Positions 9,912-20,164 of a stretch of 64,000 nucleotides of DNA are shown piece by piece; the stretch's first letter is position 1; each line of letters opens with the position of its first letter. The translations under genes and the position numbers were made by a program. Location: the NCBI GenBank assembly GCA_002171655.1, contig NHEC01000014.1, positions 1 through 64,000 on the forward strand, read 5' to 3'. Under the pieces are notes generated by a model. That model saw only the letters and a program-made list of their open reading frames with translations. It was not told the origin of the DNA and did not search any database. The stretch comes from Planctomycetes bacterium TMED75 (GTDB lineage: Bacteria; Planctomycetota; Phycisphaerae; Phycisphaerales; SM1A02).

Positions 9912-11297
9912 ATGCCTGAGATTGGACCCGGAATGACGGTGATCGTGATGGGGCTGGGCCGATTCGGTGGAGGAGTTGGAGCGGCCTCCTACCTGCTCGC
10001 ACGAGGAGCCTCGGTCACGGTGACTGATCTGGCGGAGGCCGATAGCCTTCAGGACTCGATCACCACGTTGCGACAAGTCAAATCGACAGGGACGCTTGAG
10101 TTTGAACTGGGCACTCACGAAAACGTATCGTTCGAAGATGCGGCACTGGTCGTCGTGAGCCCTGCGGTTCCCAGACCATGGGAAAACAAGTATCTGAAGC
10201 GAGCCCGTGACGCAGGAGTGCCGGTATGCACCGAGATAGAACTCTTTCTGGAACGTGTTGATCATCGGAAACTGATCGCCGTGACCGGATCGGCAGGGAA
10301 GTCCAGCACCTGTGCGATGATTCATCATCTGCTTTTGGAATCAGACCGCCGGTGCCTGCTCGGAGGAAATCTCGGGGGGTCACTCCTCGGCTCTTCGCAG
10401 GAGGTTCTTGATGATGCGGACGCCATCGTGCTTGAACTGTCGAGTTTCATGCTCCACTGGATCAAGACCTCAGCGAGTCGCTTTCAACCCCAGGTCGGGG
10501 TCCTGACCAGCCTCAGTCAGAATCACATCGACTGGCACCAAACAGTCGAACACTATGTTGCAGCCAAACGCTTCCTTCTGGAATCAGTGGTTGCGGGCAA
10601 CCTGGTGCTTCCCAGCGCACCAGACGCTGTTGATTCCGAATTGAAGAATCACCTGGAGCCGGTCAAGGAGTGGATGGCACGGTCGGACAAGAGCTGGGAT
10701 GAAGCAAATGATCGGGTTTGCCTGCAGAATTCAATCCGACTGCATATTCCCGGAGCCCACCAGAAAGAGAATGCTTCCGTCGCCCTGATGGCAGTTGCCT
10801 GTTTCACGGAGGTGCTTCCAGAAGCTCGCCGGCAAACTGCACGAAGTCTTGCACCGATGATTGAATCCTTCAGTGGACTCCCACACAGGTTAAAACCACT
10901 GCCAGGATTCGAGACGATCATGGTGGTTGACGATTCAAAGTCGACCACGCCCGAAGCCACAATGAAAGCGGTGGAAGCGTTCGGCTCTGCCTCATCGATC
11001 CATCTCATTGCCGGCGGCTTCGACAAGAGGAGCGACCTTGGTGCAGTTGATCGACTCGGGGACCGTCTGGCGGGGCTGTATGCGATTGGCGCAACGAGTG
11101 ACCAGCTACTCTCAGGAGCCAACGCTCGATCTTGCAACACGGTTGAAGAAGCGGTTCGGTGCGCCAGTCAAGAAATCCGTGAAGGTGAAATCCTGCTCTT
11201 ATCACCAGGCTGCGCAAGCTGGGACCAATTCGAAAATTACGAGCAGCGTGGCCGGGCGTTTGAAACAGCAGCCCGCGCCCACCTCATGGGACGCTGA
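9912..11297 (+). CDS. murD: UDP-N-acetylmuramoyl-L-alanine--D-glutamate ligase
   Basis: Mur ligase architecture: N-terminal GLGRFGGG, ATP-binding VTGSAGKSSTCAM, ELSSFML, SQNHIDWH, DDSKSTTPEAT, IAGGFDKRSD. Confidence 0.9.
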   Translation: MPEIGPGMTVIVMGLGRFGGGVGAASYLLARGASVTVTDLAEADSLQDSITTLRQVKSTGTLEFELGTHENVSFEDAALVVVSPAVPRPWENKYLKRARDAGVPVCTEIELFLERVDHRKLIAVTGSAGKSSTCAMIHHLLLESDRRCLLGGNLGGSLLGSSQEVLDDADAIVLELSSFMLHWIKTSASRFQPQVGVLTSLSQNHIDWHQTVEHYVAAKRFLLESVVAGNLVLPSAPDAVDSELKNHLEPVKEWMARSDKSWDEANDRVCLQNSIRLHIPGAHQKENASVALMAVACFTEVLPEARRQTARSLAPMIESFSGLPHRLKPLPGFETIMVVDDSKSTTPEATMKAVEAFGSASSIHLIAGGFDKRSDLGAVDRLGDRLAGLYAIGATSDQLLSGANARSCNTVEEAVRCASQEIREGEILLLSPGCASWDQFENYEQRGRAFETAARAHLMGR

Positions 11298-11327
11298 GTC
11301 CAAAGAGAAGAGACAACACTTCTCCAC

Positions 11328-11822
11328 TCAGTCGTAGATGTTGCGATTTCCGACAGGGATGTCGTCTTCACTGTCCGCCTTGTCGACGCCCTCGAACACT
11401 GCATCTTGACGATACCGTTCCGAGTCAGGGATCGGGTGGTATTCAGGCTGACGAATCTCGATCTTGATCTTGCAGGCCTCTTCGGGAGGAGCGGTCATCT
11501 GGTTGGTCAACTGGCTTGCATTATTTCCAGCCTCGACCATCGCCCACTCAAGCCGCGCGGGTGAATACTGGGGGTTGTCCCCACCATCGGAGAGAAAGCG
11601 GAAGTTCAACTGCTTCCCGACCGGGACTTCCTTGACGAACCAAGGCTCACCGCTGCGGACGTCGTAAATGACCACAGTCTTGGGCGAGGTCGGGGTCGAT
11701 ACGTAGGCAAAGTAGCCAGTCACTCCACCGTTCGGATTGAAGCAGCCGGGGACTGAACAGAGAGCCGCGGCAAGGGCTCCGGAAAGAATCCAGCGACGGG
11801 AAGGGAGATTGATCGGTGCCAT
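11328..11822 (-). CDS. Hypothetical lipoprotein
   Basis: MAPINLPSRRWILSGALAAALCSVPGCFNPNGG signal with lipobox-like Cys. Confidence 0.65.
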   Translation of the reverse strand: MAPINLPSRRWILSGALAAALCSVPGCFNPNGGVTGYFAYVSTPTSPKTVVIYDVRSGEPWFVKEVPVGKQLNFRFLSDGGDNPQYSPARLEWAMVEAGNNASQLTNQMTAPPEEACKIKIEIRQPEYHPIPDSERYRQDAVFEGVDKADSEDDIPVGNRNIYD

Positions 11823-11954
11823 GTACGTACCTCTGTCCTCATGAGCTCTGTTGGGGGGCCGGATTGGTCCCTCAGAACCCTGATCGGCCGAATCGACCAC
11901 ATATCATCGATCTCGGTGGCAAATGAATGACGTCTGGAGGTAAATTGTCCAGTT

Positions 11955-12473
11955 ATGCCAACCCAACCACTGAGAATCGGACACGGCTATGACCTTCATC
12001 GACTGGAACCCACTCCCCCTGAGGGTCAGGGAAGACCATTCATTCTGGGTGGTGTGCACATCGCACACGACCATGGACCAATCAGCCATTCGGATGGGGA
12101 CGCACTGATGCATGCGGTGACTGACGCATTACTGGGGGCCATCGGTTCGCCAGACATCGGTCAACTGTTTCCTGATACCGCGCCAGAGCACAAAGACGCC
12201 GACTCAGCACCATTTCTCGAGGAAGCCGTTCGCAGAGTTGAAGCGGAAGGATTCGGCCTGGAAAACATGGATATCACCGTAGTCTGCGAACGACCTAAGC
12301 TCGGTCCGCACAGGGATTTGATCGTAAGAAATCTAGCTCGGATTATTGGCTGTACAGCGGAGCAGGTGAACCTCAAGGCAAAAACCCACGAACAGGTCGA
12401 TGCGATCGGTGAAGGGCGAGCCGTCGAGGTCCACGCAGTGGTCTTACTGTCAGGGCTCGAGCGGAGGCTTTGA
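11955..12473 (+). CDS. ispF: 2-C-methyl-D-erythritol 2,4-cyclodiphosphate synthase
   Basis: IGHGYDLHRL, GGVHI, HSDGDALMHAVTDALLGA, DIGQLFPDT. Confidence 0.95.
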   Translation: MPTQPLRIGHGYDLHRLEPTPPEGQGRPFILGGVHIAHDHGPISHSDGDALMHAVTDALLGAIGSPDIGQLFPDTAPEHKDADSAPFLEEAVRRVEAEGFGLENMDITVVCERPKLGPHRDLIVRNLARIIGCTAEQVNLKAKTHEQVDAIGEGRAVEVHAVVLLSGLERRL

Positions 12474-13589
12474 ACTGGCCAGCCGCACGCGAAGTTGACG
12501 ACCAGCCTCTTGGAGGGCTGATTCCGTGCCAGAGCTGGCAGTGACGTCCTTCAGACAGCCCGATAATTCAAGGTGGAAATCAAACATTCGTTTTATCTCT
12601 GGCAGCGTCGCGGGGTCTATTTGACCCGCTACGAGCGCCACCTTGGCACCGCACGCCCGAGCACATCGCGCAACCGCCCACGGAACCTTTCCCTGACGCG
12701 TTTGGTCGTCGTAGCGCCCTTCTCCGGTCACCACCCACTCAGCCGATGAGCAGGCCTCCTGAAGCCCGACAAGTGTTCCTACGAGCTGTGCTCCGGCAAC
12801 CAAGGTTCCTCCCGCTCCTGCCCTGAGCCCAAAGGCTGCCCCACCCGCTGCGCCGTCTCCAGGCTGGTCAGCCTTGGCCCCCATCAGACGGCTGAAACGG
12901 CGAAGTCCCTCTTCGAAACGCACAAACTCCTCTGGTCGAAGTCCTTTTTGAGCCCCATACTGGGCAATTGCGCCCTGGGGCCCCAGCAATGGATTGACCA
13001 CATCCGCCGCCAAGGTGCAAGAGATGCCTCGAAAGCGACGTCTGACCTCAGTCAGATCCAGAGACTCCAAGATCTGGAGGTCTGACGCGGTGATAGGAGC
13101 TCGCAAGGTTGTTCCAGCCGCTTGGAATCGGCCGCCCAACGCCTGGAGCAGGCCAGCCCCACCATCGACGGTTCCACTGCCCCCCAACCCAATGACCAAT
13201 CTTCGAGCCCCAGAATCCAGAGCAGAGCAGATCAATTCTCCGACGGGGTGGGAACTCATCTTTCCAGGGTCTGGTGGATGAGTGCTCGGGACTGTTTCCA
13301 GAGCCGCTCCCTGGGCAAACTCCACAAACGCACACCGATTGCCAAGATCCAGCCAGCGCCCTTTCTGAGGTGGCCCTCCAAGCCGAGCTGGACCCAGCGA
13401 CGTATTGACCCAACGTCCTCCCTGGGATGCCTCGATGGCGAGTGCGGTCCCCTCTCCGCCATCTCCCATCGGGAGAACGCGAGTCGGAAGCGGATGGAGC
13501 CCTTGAGCCAGACCGCGGGCCGCCGTCACGGAATCAACCGTCCCCTTGAATGAATCAGGAGCGCAGATCCAACCAGAGCGAGTGTGCAT
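12450..13589 (-). CDS. Glycerate kinase (type II/GarK-like family)
   Basis: CAPDSFKGTVDSVTAARGLAQGL, LPMGDGGEGT, GLGGSGTVDGGAGLLQALG, VTGEGRYDDQTRQGK. Confidence 0.9.
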   Translation of the reverse strand: MHTRSGWICAPDSFKGTVDSVTAARGLAQGLHPLPTRVLPMGDGGEGTALAIEASQGGRWVNTSLGPARLGGPPQKGRWLDLGNRCAFVEFAQGAALETVPSTHPPDPGKMSSHPVGELICSALDSGARRLVIGLGGSGTVDGGAGLLQALGGRFQAAGTTLRAPITASDLQILESLDLTEVRRRFRGISCTLAADVVNPLLGPQGAIAQYGAQKGLRPEEFVRFEEGLRRFSRLMGAKADQPGDGAAGGAAFGLRAGAGGTLVAGAQLVGTLVGLQEACSSAEWVVTGEGRYDDQTRQGKVPWAVARCARACGAKVALVAGQIDPATLPEIKRMFDFHLELSGCLKDVTASSGTESALQEAGRQLRVRLASSKPPLEP

Positions 13590-13667
13590 GAGCCTCCTGG
13601 AGTGCCTGGCAAATTTCATTGCTGGAAGCGAGAGGGCATTGGTGCAGGCTACACTCCTTGAATAGCG

Positions 13668-14420
13668 ATGACCACTGCACTTCTCCTATTTGAAGTTTCC
13701 CAGACCTGGGAGAGCATCGTCGGCCTGATTCAGGCTTCGACGCAAAGCGAGCCGGGCTCGACATTCAAAGATGTCCCATTCACTCGTTTCATTGGTGAAT
13801 ACGGCCCATGGGCGATGATCGCCCTGCTCCTGGCCTCGGGATTCGGCATTCCCATTGGCGAAGAGGTCGTCAATATCCCGGCAGGCATCTTCGTCGGCCG
13901 AGGAGAGATCAACGCACTGCCGGTCTACATCGCAGCCTACGTGGGCGTGCTTGGAGGAGATTACATCTGGTTCTCATTATGCAGGACCATTGGAAAATCA
14001 GTGCTGCACCGTCGCTGGTTCAAGAAGATGTTCCACCCCAGGAAACTCCTGCAGGTCAAGCATCAATTCGACCGCAAGGGCGCATGGGTTCTGGTGGTGT
14101 CTCGTTTCATCCCCGGAACCAGGTCACCGTCGCTGACCATCGCCGGGATTCTCCACATGCCGTGGCGTACCTTCACTGTGATTGAACTGACGATGTGCGC
14201 CATCACCACTTCACTTCAAGTGACGATCGGCTTGCTTATCGGGCGCCAGCTGGCCGATGAATCGCTGTCCACCACCATCTTCACGGCACTGGGCGTGGTG
14301 GCTGGAATCATCGCACTGACCGCAGTGGCTACGTGGATCGCCCGATCCCGAAAAAGCGAGGGACCGATTCCTCGGGAAAAGCTTCTCTGGTTGAAGAAGA
14401 ATCAGGTCAAGAGATCCTGA
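13668..14420 (+). CDS. DedA family membrane protein
   Basis: GIPIGEEVVNIPAG, GDYIWFSLCRTIGK, RFIPGTRSPSLTIAGILHMPWRTF. Confidence 0.85.
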   Translation: MTTALLLFEVSQTWESIVGLIQASTQSEPGSTFKDVPFTRFIGEYGPWAMIALLLASGFGIPIGEEVVNIPAGIFVGRGEINALPVYIAAYVGVLGGDYIWFSLCRTIGKSVLHRRWFKKMFHPRKLLQVKHQFDRKGAWVLVVSRFIPGTRSPSLTIAGILHMPWRTFTVIELTMCAITTSLQVTIGLLIGRQLADESLSTTIFTALGVVAGIIALTAVATWIARSRKSEGPIPREKLLWLKKNQVKRS

Positions 14421-14467
14421 AAGCGCTCTCGCTGGTACCCTTGTGATTCAACAAAAGGAGTTGATCA

Positions 14468-15601
14468 ATGCGAGCGATCGTGACCGGCCAGATTGGTGTC
14501 GACAAGAGACCTTACCTCGAAGACGTCTGCAAGCTGGCAGGCGAACGGGGGTCCAGTATCGACATCTACAACGTCGGAAACATGATGTACGGGGAGGCAC
14601 CGGATGTCAGGGCGGGAAGAATCCTCGACTTGCCTCTATCACGTCTGGCCAGCCTGCGACGAGCAGCCTTCAAGGACATCATTTCGGAGAGTTCTCCGGT
14701 AGAGGACAATCCCAACATCATTGTGAACACCCACGCCACCTTCCGCTGGCGTCACGGGCTCTTCAGTGCATTCGATTTCGATCAGATGTCACTGCTCAAG
14801 CCCGACATGATGATCTGTCTTGTTGACAATGTTGAAACCGTGCATCAGCGCCTGCATGACGAACATGACATCGACGCGACCTTGAAGGATTGCATGGTCT
14901 GGCGGGAAGAAGAGATCCTCGCGACCGAATTGCTCGCAAATGCCATGGGCTGCCACGACCAGTTCTACATCCTCAGCCGCGGACGCCATCAGGACACCGT
15001 GGAGACGTGCATGCGAATGATCACGCGCCCCGACGTCCGCCGGGTCTATCCCTCGTTTCCAATGAGCCATGTGGTAGACAAACCTGACGTGCTCGCTGAA
15101 ATTGAGGAATTCAGAGCCTCCATTGCCGAGCATTTCATAGCGTTCGACCCTGCAGACGTGGATGAAAAGCTCCTGCTGGACCGAGCGCTTGATGCCGCCC
15201 GAAATGGCGATGACTGGGTTGAAGTGGAAGCACACAGCTATGGGGGTAAGAAAGGTGCCGAAACGCAGAGACTTCCAGTCCGAGAGGTGCTGGACATCGC
15301 CGGGGATATTGACGGCCAGATCTACATGCGTGACTTCAAGCTGGTCGACCAGTCCGACATGATCATCTCCTACATCCCGGAGCTCGAAGGCGGAGTACCC
15401 GGCCTGTCCAGCGGGGTTGAACGGGAACTTCATCACGCCTGGGAACACACCAAGGAAGTGTACGTGGTCTGGAAACCTGCAAAGGCACCAAGCCCGTTTA
15501 TCACGGAAACGGCAACCAAGATCTTCCCCTCGGTCGAGGATGCACTTGAGTATTTCGCAGAGCAGGGAATGTTCCCACAACGGAACCTCTTCGGACACTG
15601 A
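14468..15601 (+). CDS. Uncharacterised two-domain protein: N-terminal P-loop/AMP-kinase-like domain and C-terminal nucleoside 2-deoxyribosyltransferase-like region
   Basis: N-terminal IVTGQIGVDKRPYLEDV degenerate P-loop; C-terminal VDQSDMIISYIPELEGGVPGLSSGVERELHHAW; stop 8 nt before truA start. Confidence 0.6.
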   Translation: MRAIVTGQIGVDKRPYLEDVCKLAGERGSSIDIYNVGNMMYGEAPDVRAGRILDLPLSRLASLRRAAFKDIISESSPVEDNPNIIVNTHATFRWRHGLFSAFDFDQMSLLKPDMMICLVDNVETVHQRLHDEHDIDATLKDCMVWREEEILATELLANAMGCHDQFYILSRGRHQDTVETCMRMITRPDVRRVYPSFPMSHVVDKPDVLAEIEEFRASIAEHFIAFDPADVDEKLLLDRALDAARNGDDWVEVEAHSYGGKKGAETQRLPVREVLDIAGDIDGQIYMRDFKLVDQSDMIISYIPELEGGVPGLSSGVERELHHAWEHTKEVYVVWKPAKAPSPFITETATKIFPSVEDALEYFAEQGMFPQRNLFGH

Positions 15602-15608
15602 GTCCACC

Positions 15609-16367
15609 ATGCCACGCTACAAGCTCACCGTTGCCTATGAAGGCACAGATTTTCATGGCTGGCAGAAGCAGGAGCCACGGAACCAGGCTCCACTGAGGAC
15701 AGTGCAGGGAGTTCTGGAGCAGGTGGTCGTAAAAGTCGTTCGAGAGCCCGTGGTCCTGGTCGGAGCTTCCAGAACTGACTCTGGAGTGCATGCAGTTGGA
15801 CAAGTCGCCGCATTCTCGACTTCTCGAGAGATTCCGGTCGAACGGCTTCCGCGCGCAATCACATCCCGTTGTCCTGATGACCTCCAGGTGATTCAAGCGG
15901 AAGAAGTCCCTGAGTCATTTGACCCGATCAGTGATGCAGTCAGAAAAAAATACTGCTACACAATTCAGCATGGAAGCGGGCTTCCTCCACTGTTCGATCG
16001 AAGATTGATCTGGCGTACGCACCACGACCTTGAAATCGGTCTGATGAACCAGGCTGCCGATTTACTTGTGGGCATACATGACTTTGAATCATTTGCCAGC
16101 GCTCATCATGGACGAGAAAACACCATTCGCGAAATTCTCAGTTGCCAGGTCACCGAACTCACCAAGAACCGACTGAAGATAGAGGTCGTGGGAAGTGGCT
16201 TCCTGTACAACATGGTTCGAATCATGTCTGGATCACTTCTTGAGATCGGCCGAGGAGCGAGAAGACCCAGCAGCATCACAGAGGCGATCAAGAACCAGGA
16301 TCGCAGGCTGACTGGCCCCACCCTCGGTCCCGAAGGCCTTCGACTGGAGTGGATTGAATATTCATGA
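15609..16367 (+). CDS. truA: tRNA pseudouridine(38-40) synthase
   Basis: YKLTVAYEGTDFHGWQKQ, GASRTDSGVHAVGQVAAF, GSGFLYNMVRIMSG; internal ATG used. Confidence 0.95.
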   Translation: MPRYKLTVAYEGTDFHGWQKQEPRNQAPLRTVQGVLEQVVVKVVREPVVLVGASRTDSGVHAVGQVAAFSTSREIPVERLPRAITSRCPDDLQVIQAEEVPESFDPISDAVRKKYCYTIQHGSGLPPLFDRRLIWRTHHDLEIGLMNQAADLLVGIHDFESFASAHHGRENTIREILSCQVTELTKNRLKIEVVGSGFLYNMVRIMSGSLLEIGRGARRPSSITEAIKNQDRRLTGPTLGPEGLRLEWIEYS

Positions 16368-16478
16368 GTACGGAATGAGTGGGCGCCGCGAGAAGTGAAC
16401 AGTCATAGAATGACGGTGTGATGCAAGCAGAATGGCAGAGCAACCACTGCCGGCGCTTGAAAAAACGGAGAACTCCTG

Positions 16479-17645
16479 TTGCGCATACTGCATATCTCAA
16501 CCCGGTTGATCCTGGGCGGATCGCAGGAGAACACACTGATCTCCTGTGCGGGGCAGGCCGACGAAGGCCACGAGGTGGCTTTGGCCTACGGGCCCATCTA
16601 CGGCCCCGAAGGCAGCATGCTGGACGAGGCGCGCGCCCACCAGGGCGTGGAGCCGATCGAGATTCCAAATCTGGTCAGACAACTGTCCCCCATCAAGGAC
16701 CTCGGATGCCGGATGGCTCTTCAACAGTTGATGAAAAGATACCGACCCGACGTGGTCCACACGCATTCTTCAAAGGCGGGAATTCTTGGTCGCGCAGCAG
16801 CACACTCCGCTGGAGTTCCCGCGGTGGTTCATACAATTCACGGGCTTCCCTTTCACCCGTATCAATCAAGGATCAAAAATCGCACGTATGTGGCGCTCGA
16901 AAAGTGGGCCGCACGAAGGTGTGATGCAATCGTGTGCGTGGCAGATGCCATGAAGGAACAGGCACTGGCCAGCGGAATCGGTCACCAGGAACAGTTCACC
17001 ACCATCTATTCGGGCATGGATGTGCAGGCCTTTCTTGATTGCAGAGTCGACAGAGCAGCATGGCGAAGAGCGCACGATCTCCGTGATGATGACTTTGTAA
17101 TCGGAACCGTGGCGAGACTCGCGGAGCTCAAGGGACATGACGACCTGCTGGAGGCCATGGGCGATGAGCTGAGAAAAGATGCGGGATTGAAGCTGCTCTG
17201 GGTAGGAGACGGGTACTGGGCAGAGCGATTGAAAAGTCGCGTCATACAACTTGGGATTGAGAAGAACGTAGTCTTCACCGGTAAACTGCCGCCAAATGAA
17301 ATCCCCGGCGCAATTCGCTCTATGGACGTGCTTGCCCACCCAAGCTGGAGAGAAGGGCTTCCGAGAACCGTTCCTCAAGCATTGCTCAGCGGCGTTCCGG
17401 TCGTCGCACATGATGTGGACGGTACTCGGGAGGTGATCCATGACGGGCGCACCGGAAGACTTGTGAGGCCGGGGGACATTCAAGGCCTAAGAGAGGCCCT
17501 GGTCAGAGCTCGGCTTCGAATTCCAGACGAGATCAGACTGGCAAGGGCGGGTCAAGAATTGTGCCAGGACATGTTCCCTGCTCATAAGATGGTTCATGAA
17601 CTGGAAACTCTCTATGAGTCGATATTGCAGAGAAAACAAAGCTGA
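16479..17645 (+). CDS. Glycosyltransferase family 4 (TTG start)
   Basis: MRILHISTRLILGGSQENT, VVHTHSSKAGILGRAAA, HPSWREGLPRTVPQALLSGVPVVAHDVDGTREVI; GGAG 8 nt before TTG. Confidence 0.88.
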   Translation: MRILHISTRLILGGSQENTLISCAGQADEGHEVALAYGPIYGPEGSMLDEARAHQGVEPIEIPNLVRQLSPIKDLGCRMALQQLMKRYRPDVVHTHSSKAGILGRAAAHSAGVPAVVHTIHGLPFHPYQSRIKNRTYVALEKWAARRCDAIVCVADAMKEQALASGIGHQEQFTTIYSGMDVQAFLDCRVDRAAWRRAHDLRDDDFVIGTVARLAELKGHDDLLEAMGDELRKDAGLKLLWVGDGYWAERLKSRVIQLGIEKNVVFTGKLPPNEIPGAIRSMDVLAHPSWREGLPRTVPQALLSGVPVVAHDVDGTREVIHDGRTGRLVRPGDIQGLREALVRARLRIPDEIRLARAGQELCQDMFPAHKMVHELETLYESILQRKQS

Positions 17646-17696
17646 ATTCTGAATTTCAATGCCCACGATCACACCAAAAACCAGCGAAGAGAAACC

Positions 17697-18374
17697 ATGA
17701 AGATCACTGTTGTAGGTCCCCACCCCGATGATCAGGAACTCGGCATGGGAGGAACTATCGCGTCACTCGCAGCAGAAGGCCATCAGGTGATGTTGCTGGA
17801 CATGACCAACGGGGAGCCGACTCCCTGTGGAGATCCCGAGACCAGGGCCGTGGAAGCCGACAAAGCCGCGAAGATCCTTGGAGTAAGCCGATTTTGCATT
17901 GGATTGAAGAATCGATTCATCGAACATAATCTCGAGTCGCGGCACGCGGTCGCGGGATTCATTCGGCAGGAACAGCCAGAAATTCTATTCCTTCCATATC
18001 CGGAGGATGCGCATCCAGACCACGTAGCAACGAGTCGTATCGTCGAGGATGCTCGCTTTGATGCCAAACTCACAAAGATCGACCTGCCAGGATCACCCTG
18101 GCACGTGCCACGCCTGATCTACTACTTTTGCACGCACTTGAAGATCGTGCCCCAACCAAGCTTCATCTTCGATACCAGTAGGTTTCATGAGCGGAAAATC
18201 GAGTCGATCCTGGCATACGTAAGCCAGTTTGTGGCACGAGAGCAGAATCGAAAGATAGTTGATTGGATCACTGCAGGAAACAGCTACATGGGAAGTCGAA
18301 TCGGTTCAGAATATGGGGAACCATTCCATGTCAAGGAACCACTCGGACTGAGGACACTGAATCAACTCATCTGA
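17697..18374 (+). CDS. PIG-L/LmbE family N-acetylglucosaminyl deacetylase-like protein
   Basis: VVGPHPDDQELGMGGTI and PEDAHPDHVATS metal-binding motifs. Confidence 0.88.
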   Translation: MKITVVGPHPDDQELGMGGTIASLAAEGHQVMLLDMTNGEPTPCGDPETRAVEADKAAKILGVSRFCIGLKNRFIEHNLESRHAVAGFIRQEQPEILFLPYPEDAHPDHVATSRIVEDARFDAKLTKIDLPGSPWHVPRLIYYFCTHLKIVPQPSFIFDTSRFHERKIESILAYVSQFVAREQNRKIVDWITAGNSYMGSRIGSEYGEPFHVKEPLGLRTLNQLI

Positions 18375-18389
18375 ATCGGAGGCCACCGA

Positions 18390-19568
18390 TCAGAGTGAGG
18401 AGACGATCGAAAGAAGGGTGTCCATGACATGTTCCTTCTGCGCCTGAGTCAGATCAGGATAGATTGGGATGGCAATGGTCTCACGAGAAGCACGCTCGGC
18501 TGCAGAAAGATTGAGTTCGAAAAGATCGAGATCTCTGTAACACTCCTGCTGATGCAATGCGAGGGGATAGTAGACTTCCGTCCCGATCCTTGCTTCGGAA
18601 AGTCGGGCGCGAATCATATCCCGGTGTCCCGCAGGCACTCTGATGATGTACTGATTGTAGATGTGCCGACTCGCCCCAGAAGCGGGAAGCGGATAACGAA
18701 TGGGAAGCTTGCTTGTTTCACCCAGTGAAACATCACTGGACAATCCACCCGCTTCACAAATGCAGTCGTCATAAAAACGGGCATTTTCCCGACGGCCTTC
18801 GGTCCAGGAATCGAGATGCCTCATTTTGACTCTGAGCACCGCGGCCTGAAGGGCATCAAGCCTGGAGTTGCAACCGACCTCGTGATGGTAGTACTTGGGC
18901 TCCATCCCGTGGTTGCGCAGGCGTGCCGCACGCGAAGCCATTTCGGGATCTTGAAAAGTCATGACCCCCCCATCACCGAAGCCTCCGAGATTCTTGCTGG
19001 GGAAAAAACTGAAGCACCCGGCCACAGACATTGATCCTGCACGTCGCCCGTGTACATCCTCCGAACCGAGTGCCTGCGCCGCATCCTCGATGACCGAGAT
19101 ACCTTGATCGGCGGCCAGGCCCATGATCGAATCCATATCGCAGCACTGCCCAAAGAGGTGGACCGGCATGATTGCTTTCACGCGCCCTTGCGGTGCTTTC
19201 GATAATGCCACATCCAGTGATTTCGGATCCATGTTGTAGGTAGCTGGATCCACGTCCACCAACAAGGGGATTGCACCAATACGACTGATGGAGCCAGCAG
19301 TCGAAAAGAACGTGTAGGTGGGACACACCACAATGTCACCAGGATTGACATCAGCTGCTTGGAGCGCAAGCTGAATCGCATCAGAACCACTCGCACAACC
19401 GACCGCGCGCGAAGTCGTGCAGTACTCAGCAATGTCTTCCTCAAGTTGAGTGACATTTGGACCGCCAATGAACCACTGGCTTTCGATGACTTCCTTGACC
19501 ACTGGCTCAAGCTCATCACGCAAGCCGGCGTACTGAGCCTTGAGATCTAGTAGTGGAACCTCGATCAT
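18390..19568 (-). CDS. DegT/DnrJ/EryC1/StrS family PLP-dependent sugar aminotransferase
   Basis: VPLLDLKAQYAGL, GCASGSDAIQLAL, VIEDAAQALGS, FFPSKNLGGFGDGGV. Confidence 0.92.
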   Translation of the reverse strand: MIEVPLLDLKAQYAGLRDELEPVVKEVIESQWFIGGPNVTQLEEDIAEYCTTSRAVGCASGSDAIQLALQAADVNPGDIVVCPTYTFFSTAGSISRIGAIPLLVDVDPATYNMDPKSLDVALSKAPQGRVKAIMPVHLFGQCCDMDSIMGLAADQGISVIEDAAQALGSEDVHGRRAGSMSVAGCFSFFPSKNLGGFGDGGVMTFQDPEMASRAARLRNHGMEPKYYHHEVGCNSRLDALQAAVLRVKMRHLDSWTEGRRENARFYDDCICEAGGLSSDVSLGETSKLPIRYPLPASGASRHIYNQYIIRVPAGHRDMIRARLSEARIGTEVYYPLALHQQECYRDLDLFELNLSAAERASRETIAIPIYPDLTQAQKEHVMDTLLSIVSSL

Positions 19569-19682
19569 GGTACGTGCACTCGTGGGCATTTCCTGGCTAC
19601 TCCATTGGCCTTTGGCTATTCCCTTGACCCTTCAAGAATAATGGTATCCACCAACGAGGCGCAAGTCTCTCAATCGGTCGAT

Positions 19683-20132
19683 TCAGCTACCAGTTGATCC
19701 GAAACCGCCCTGCCCGCGGGCCGTCTCAGACAATTCAGAGACCTCCTCGATCTGGGCCCTGAATACCGGGGTGATCACCATCTGGGCTATGCGCATCCCC
19801 GGCTCTACGCTGAAGGTCTTACGACCCAGGTTGATCAGCGGGACCATCACTTCGCCACGATAATCCGAGTCGATAGTACCTGGGGAATTCGGCAGTGAGA
19901 TTCCGTGACGAGTGGAGAGTCCGCTCCGGGGGCGGACCTGCGCCTCGAATCCAGCGGGTATCGACATCGCAAAGCCGCAGGGGATCAATTGGATGTCACC
20001 ACTGCAGATCTCGATTGCATCCTCTACGGCCGCATGAAGATCCATCCCGGCGGCGAAATCCGTCTGGTAATGAGGGACGGTAGCCAGAGGAGAGAGGCGC
20101 TTGAATTGAAAAGGAATGGCAGTCATCAGCAA
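19683..20132 (-). CDS. dut: dUTP diphosphatase
   Basis: AGMDLHAA, RSGLSTRHGI, NSPGTIDSDYRGEV, GQGGFGSTG. Confidence 0.95.
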   Translation of the reverse strand: MLMTAIPFQFKRLSPLATVPHYQTDFAAGMDLHAAVEDAIEICSGDIQLIPCGFAMSIPAGFEAQVRPRSGLSTRHGISLPNSPGTIDSDYRGEVMVPLINLGRKTFSVEPGMRIAQMVITPVFRAQIEEVSELSETARGQGGFGSTGS

Positions 20133-20164
20133 GGTGTACTCTTCAGAAGGGAGAGGACTCGAAT

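Noticed and set aside
14789-15610. 273 aa minus-strand ORF opposite the P-loop fusion gene
   Set aside because: Antisense shadow; the plus-strand frame has motif support and fits tightly with truA.
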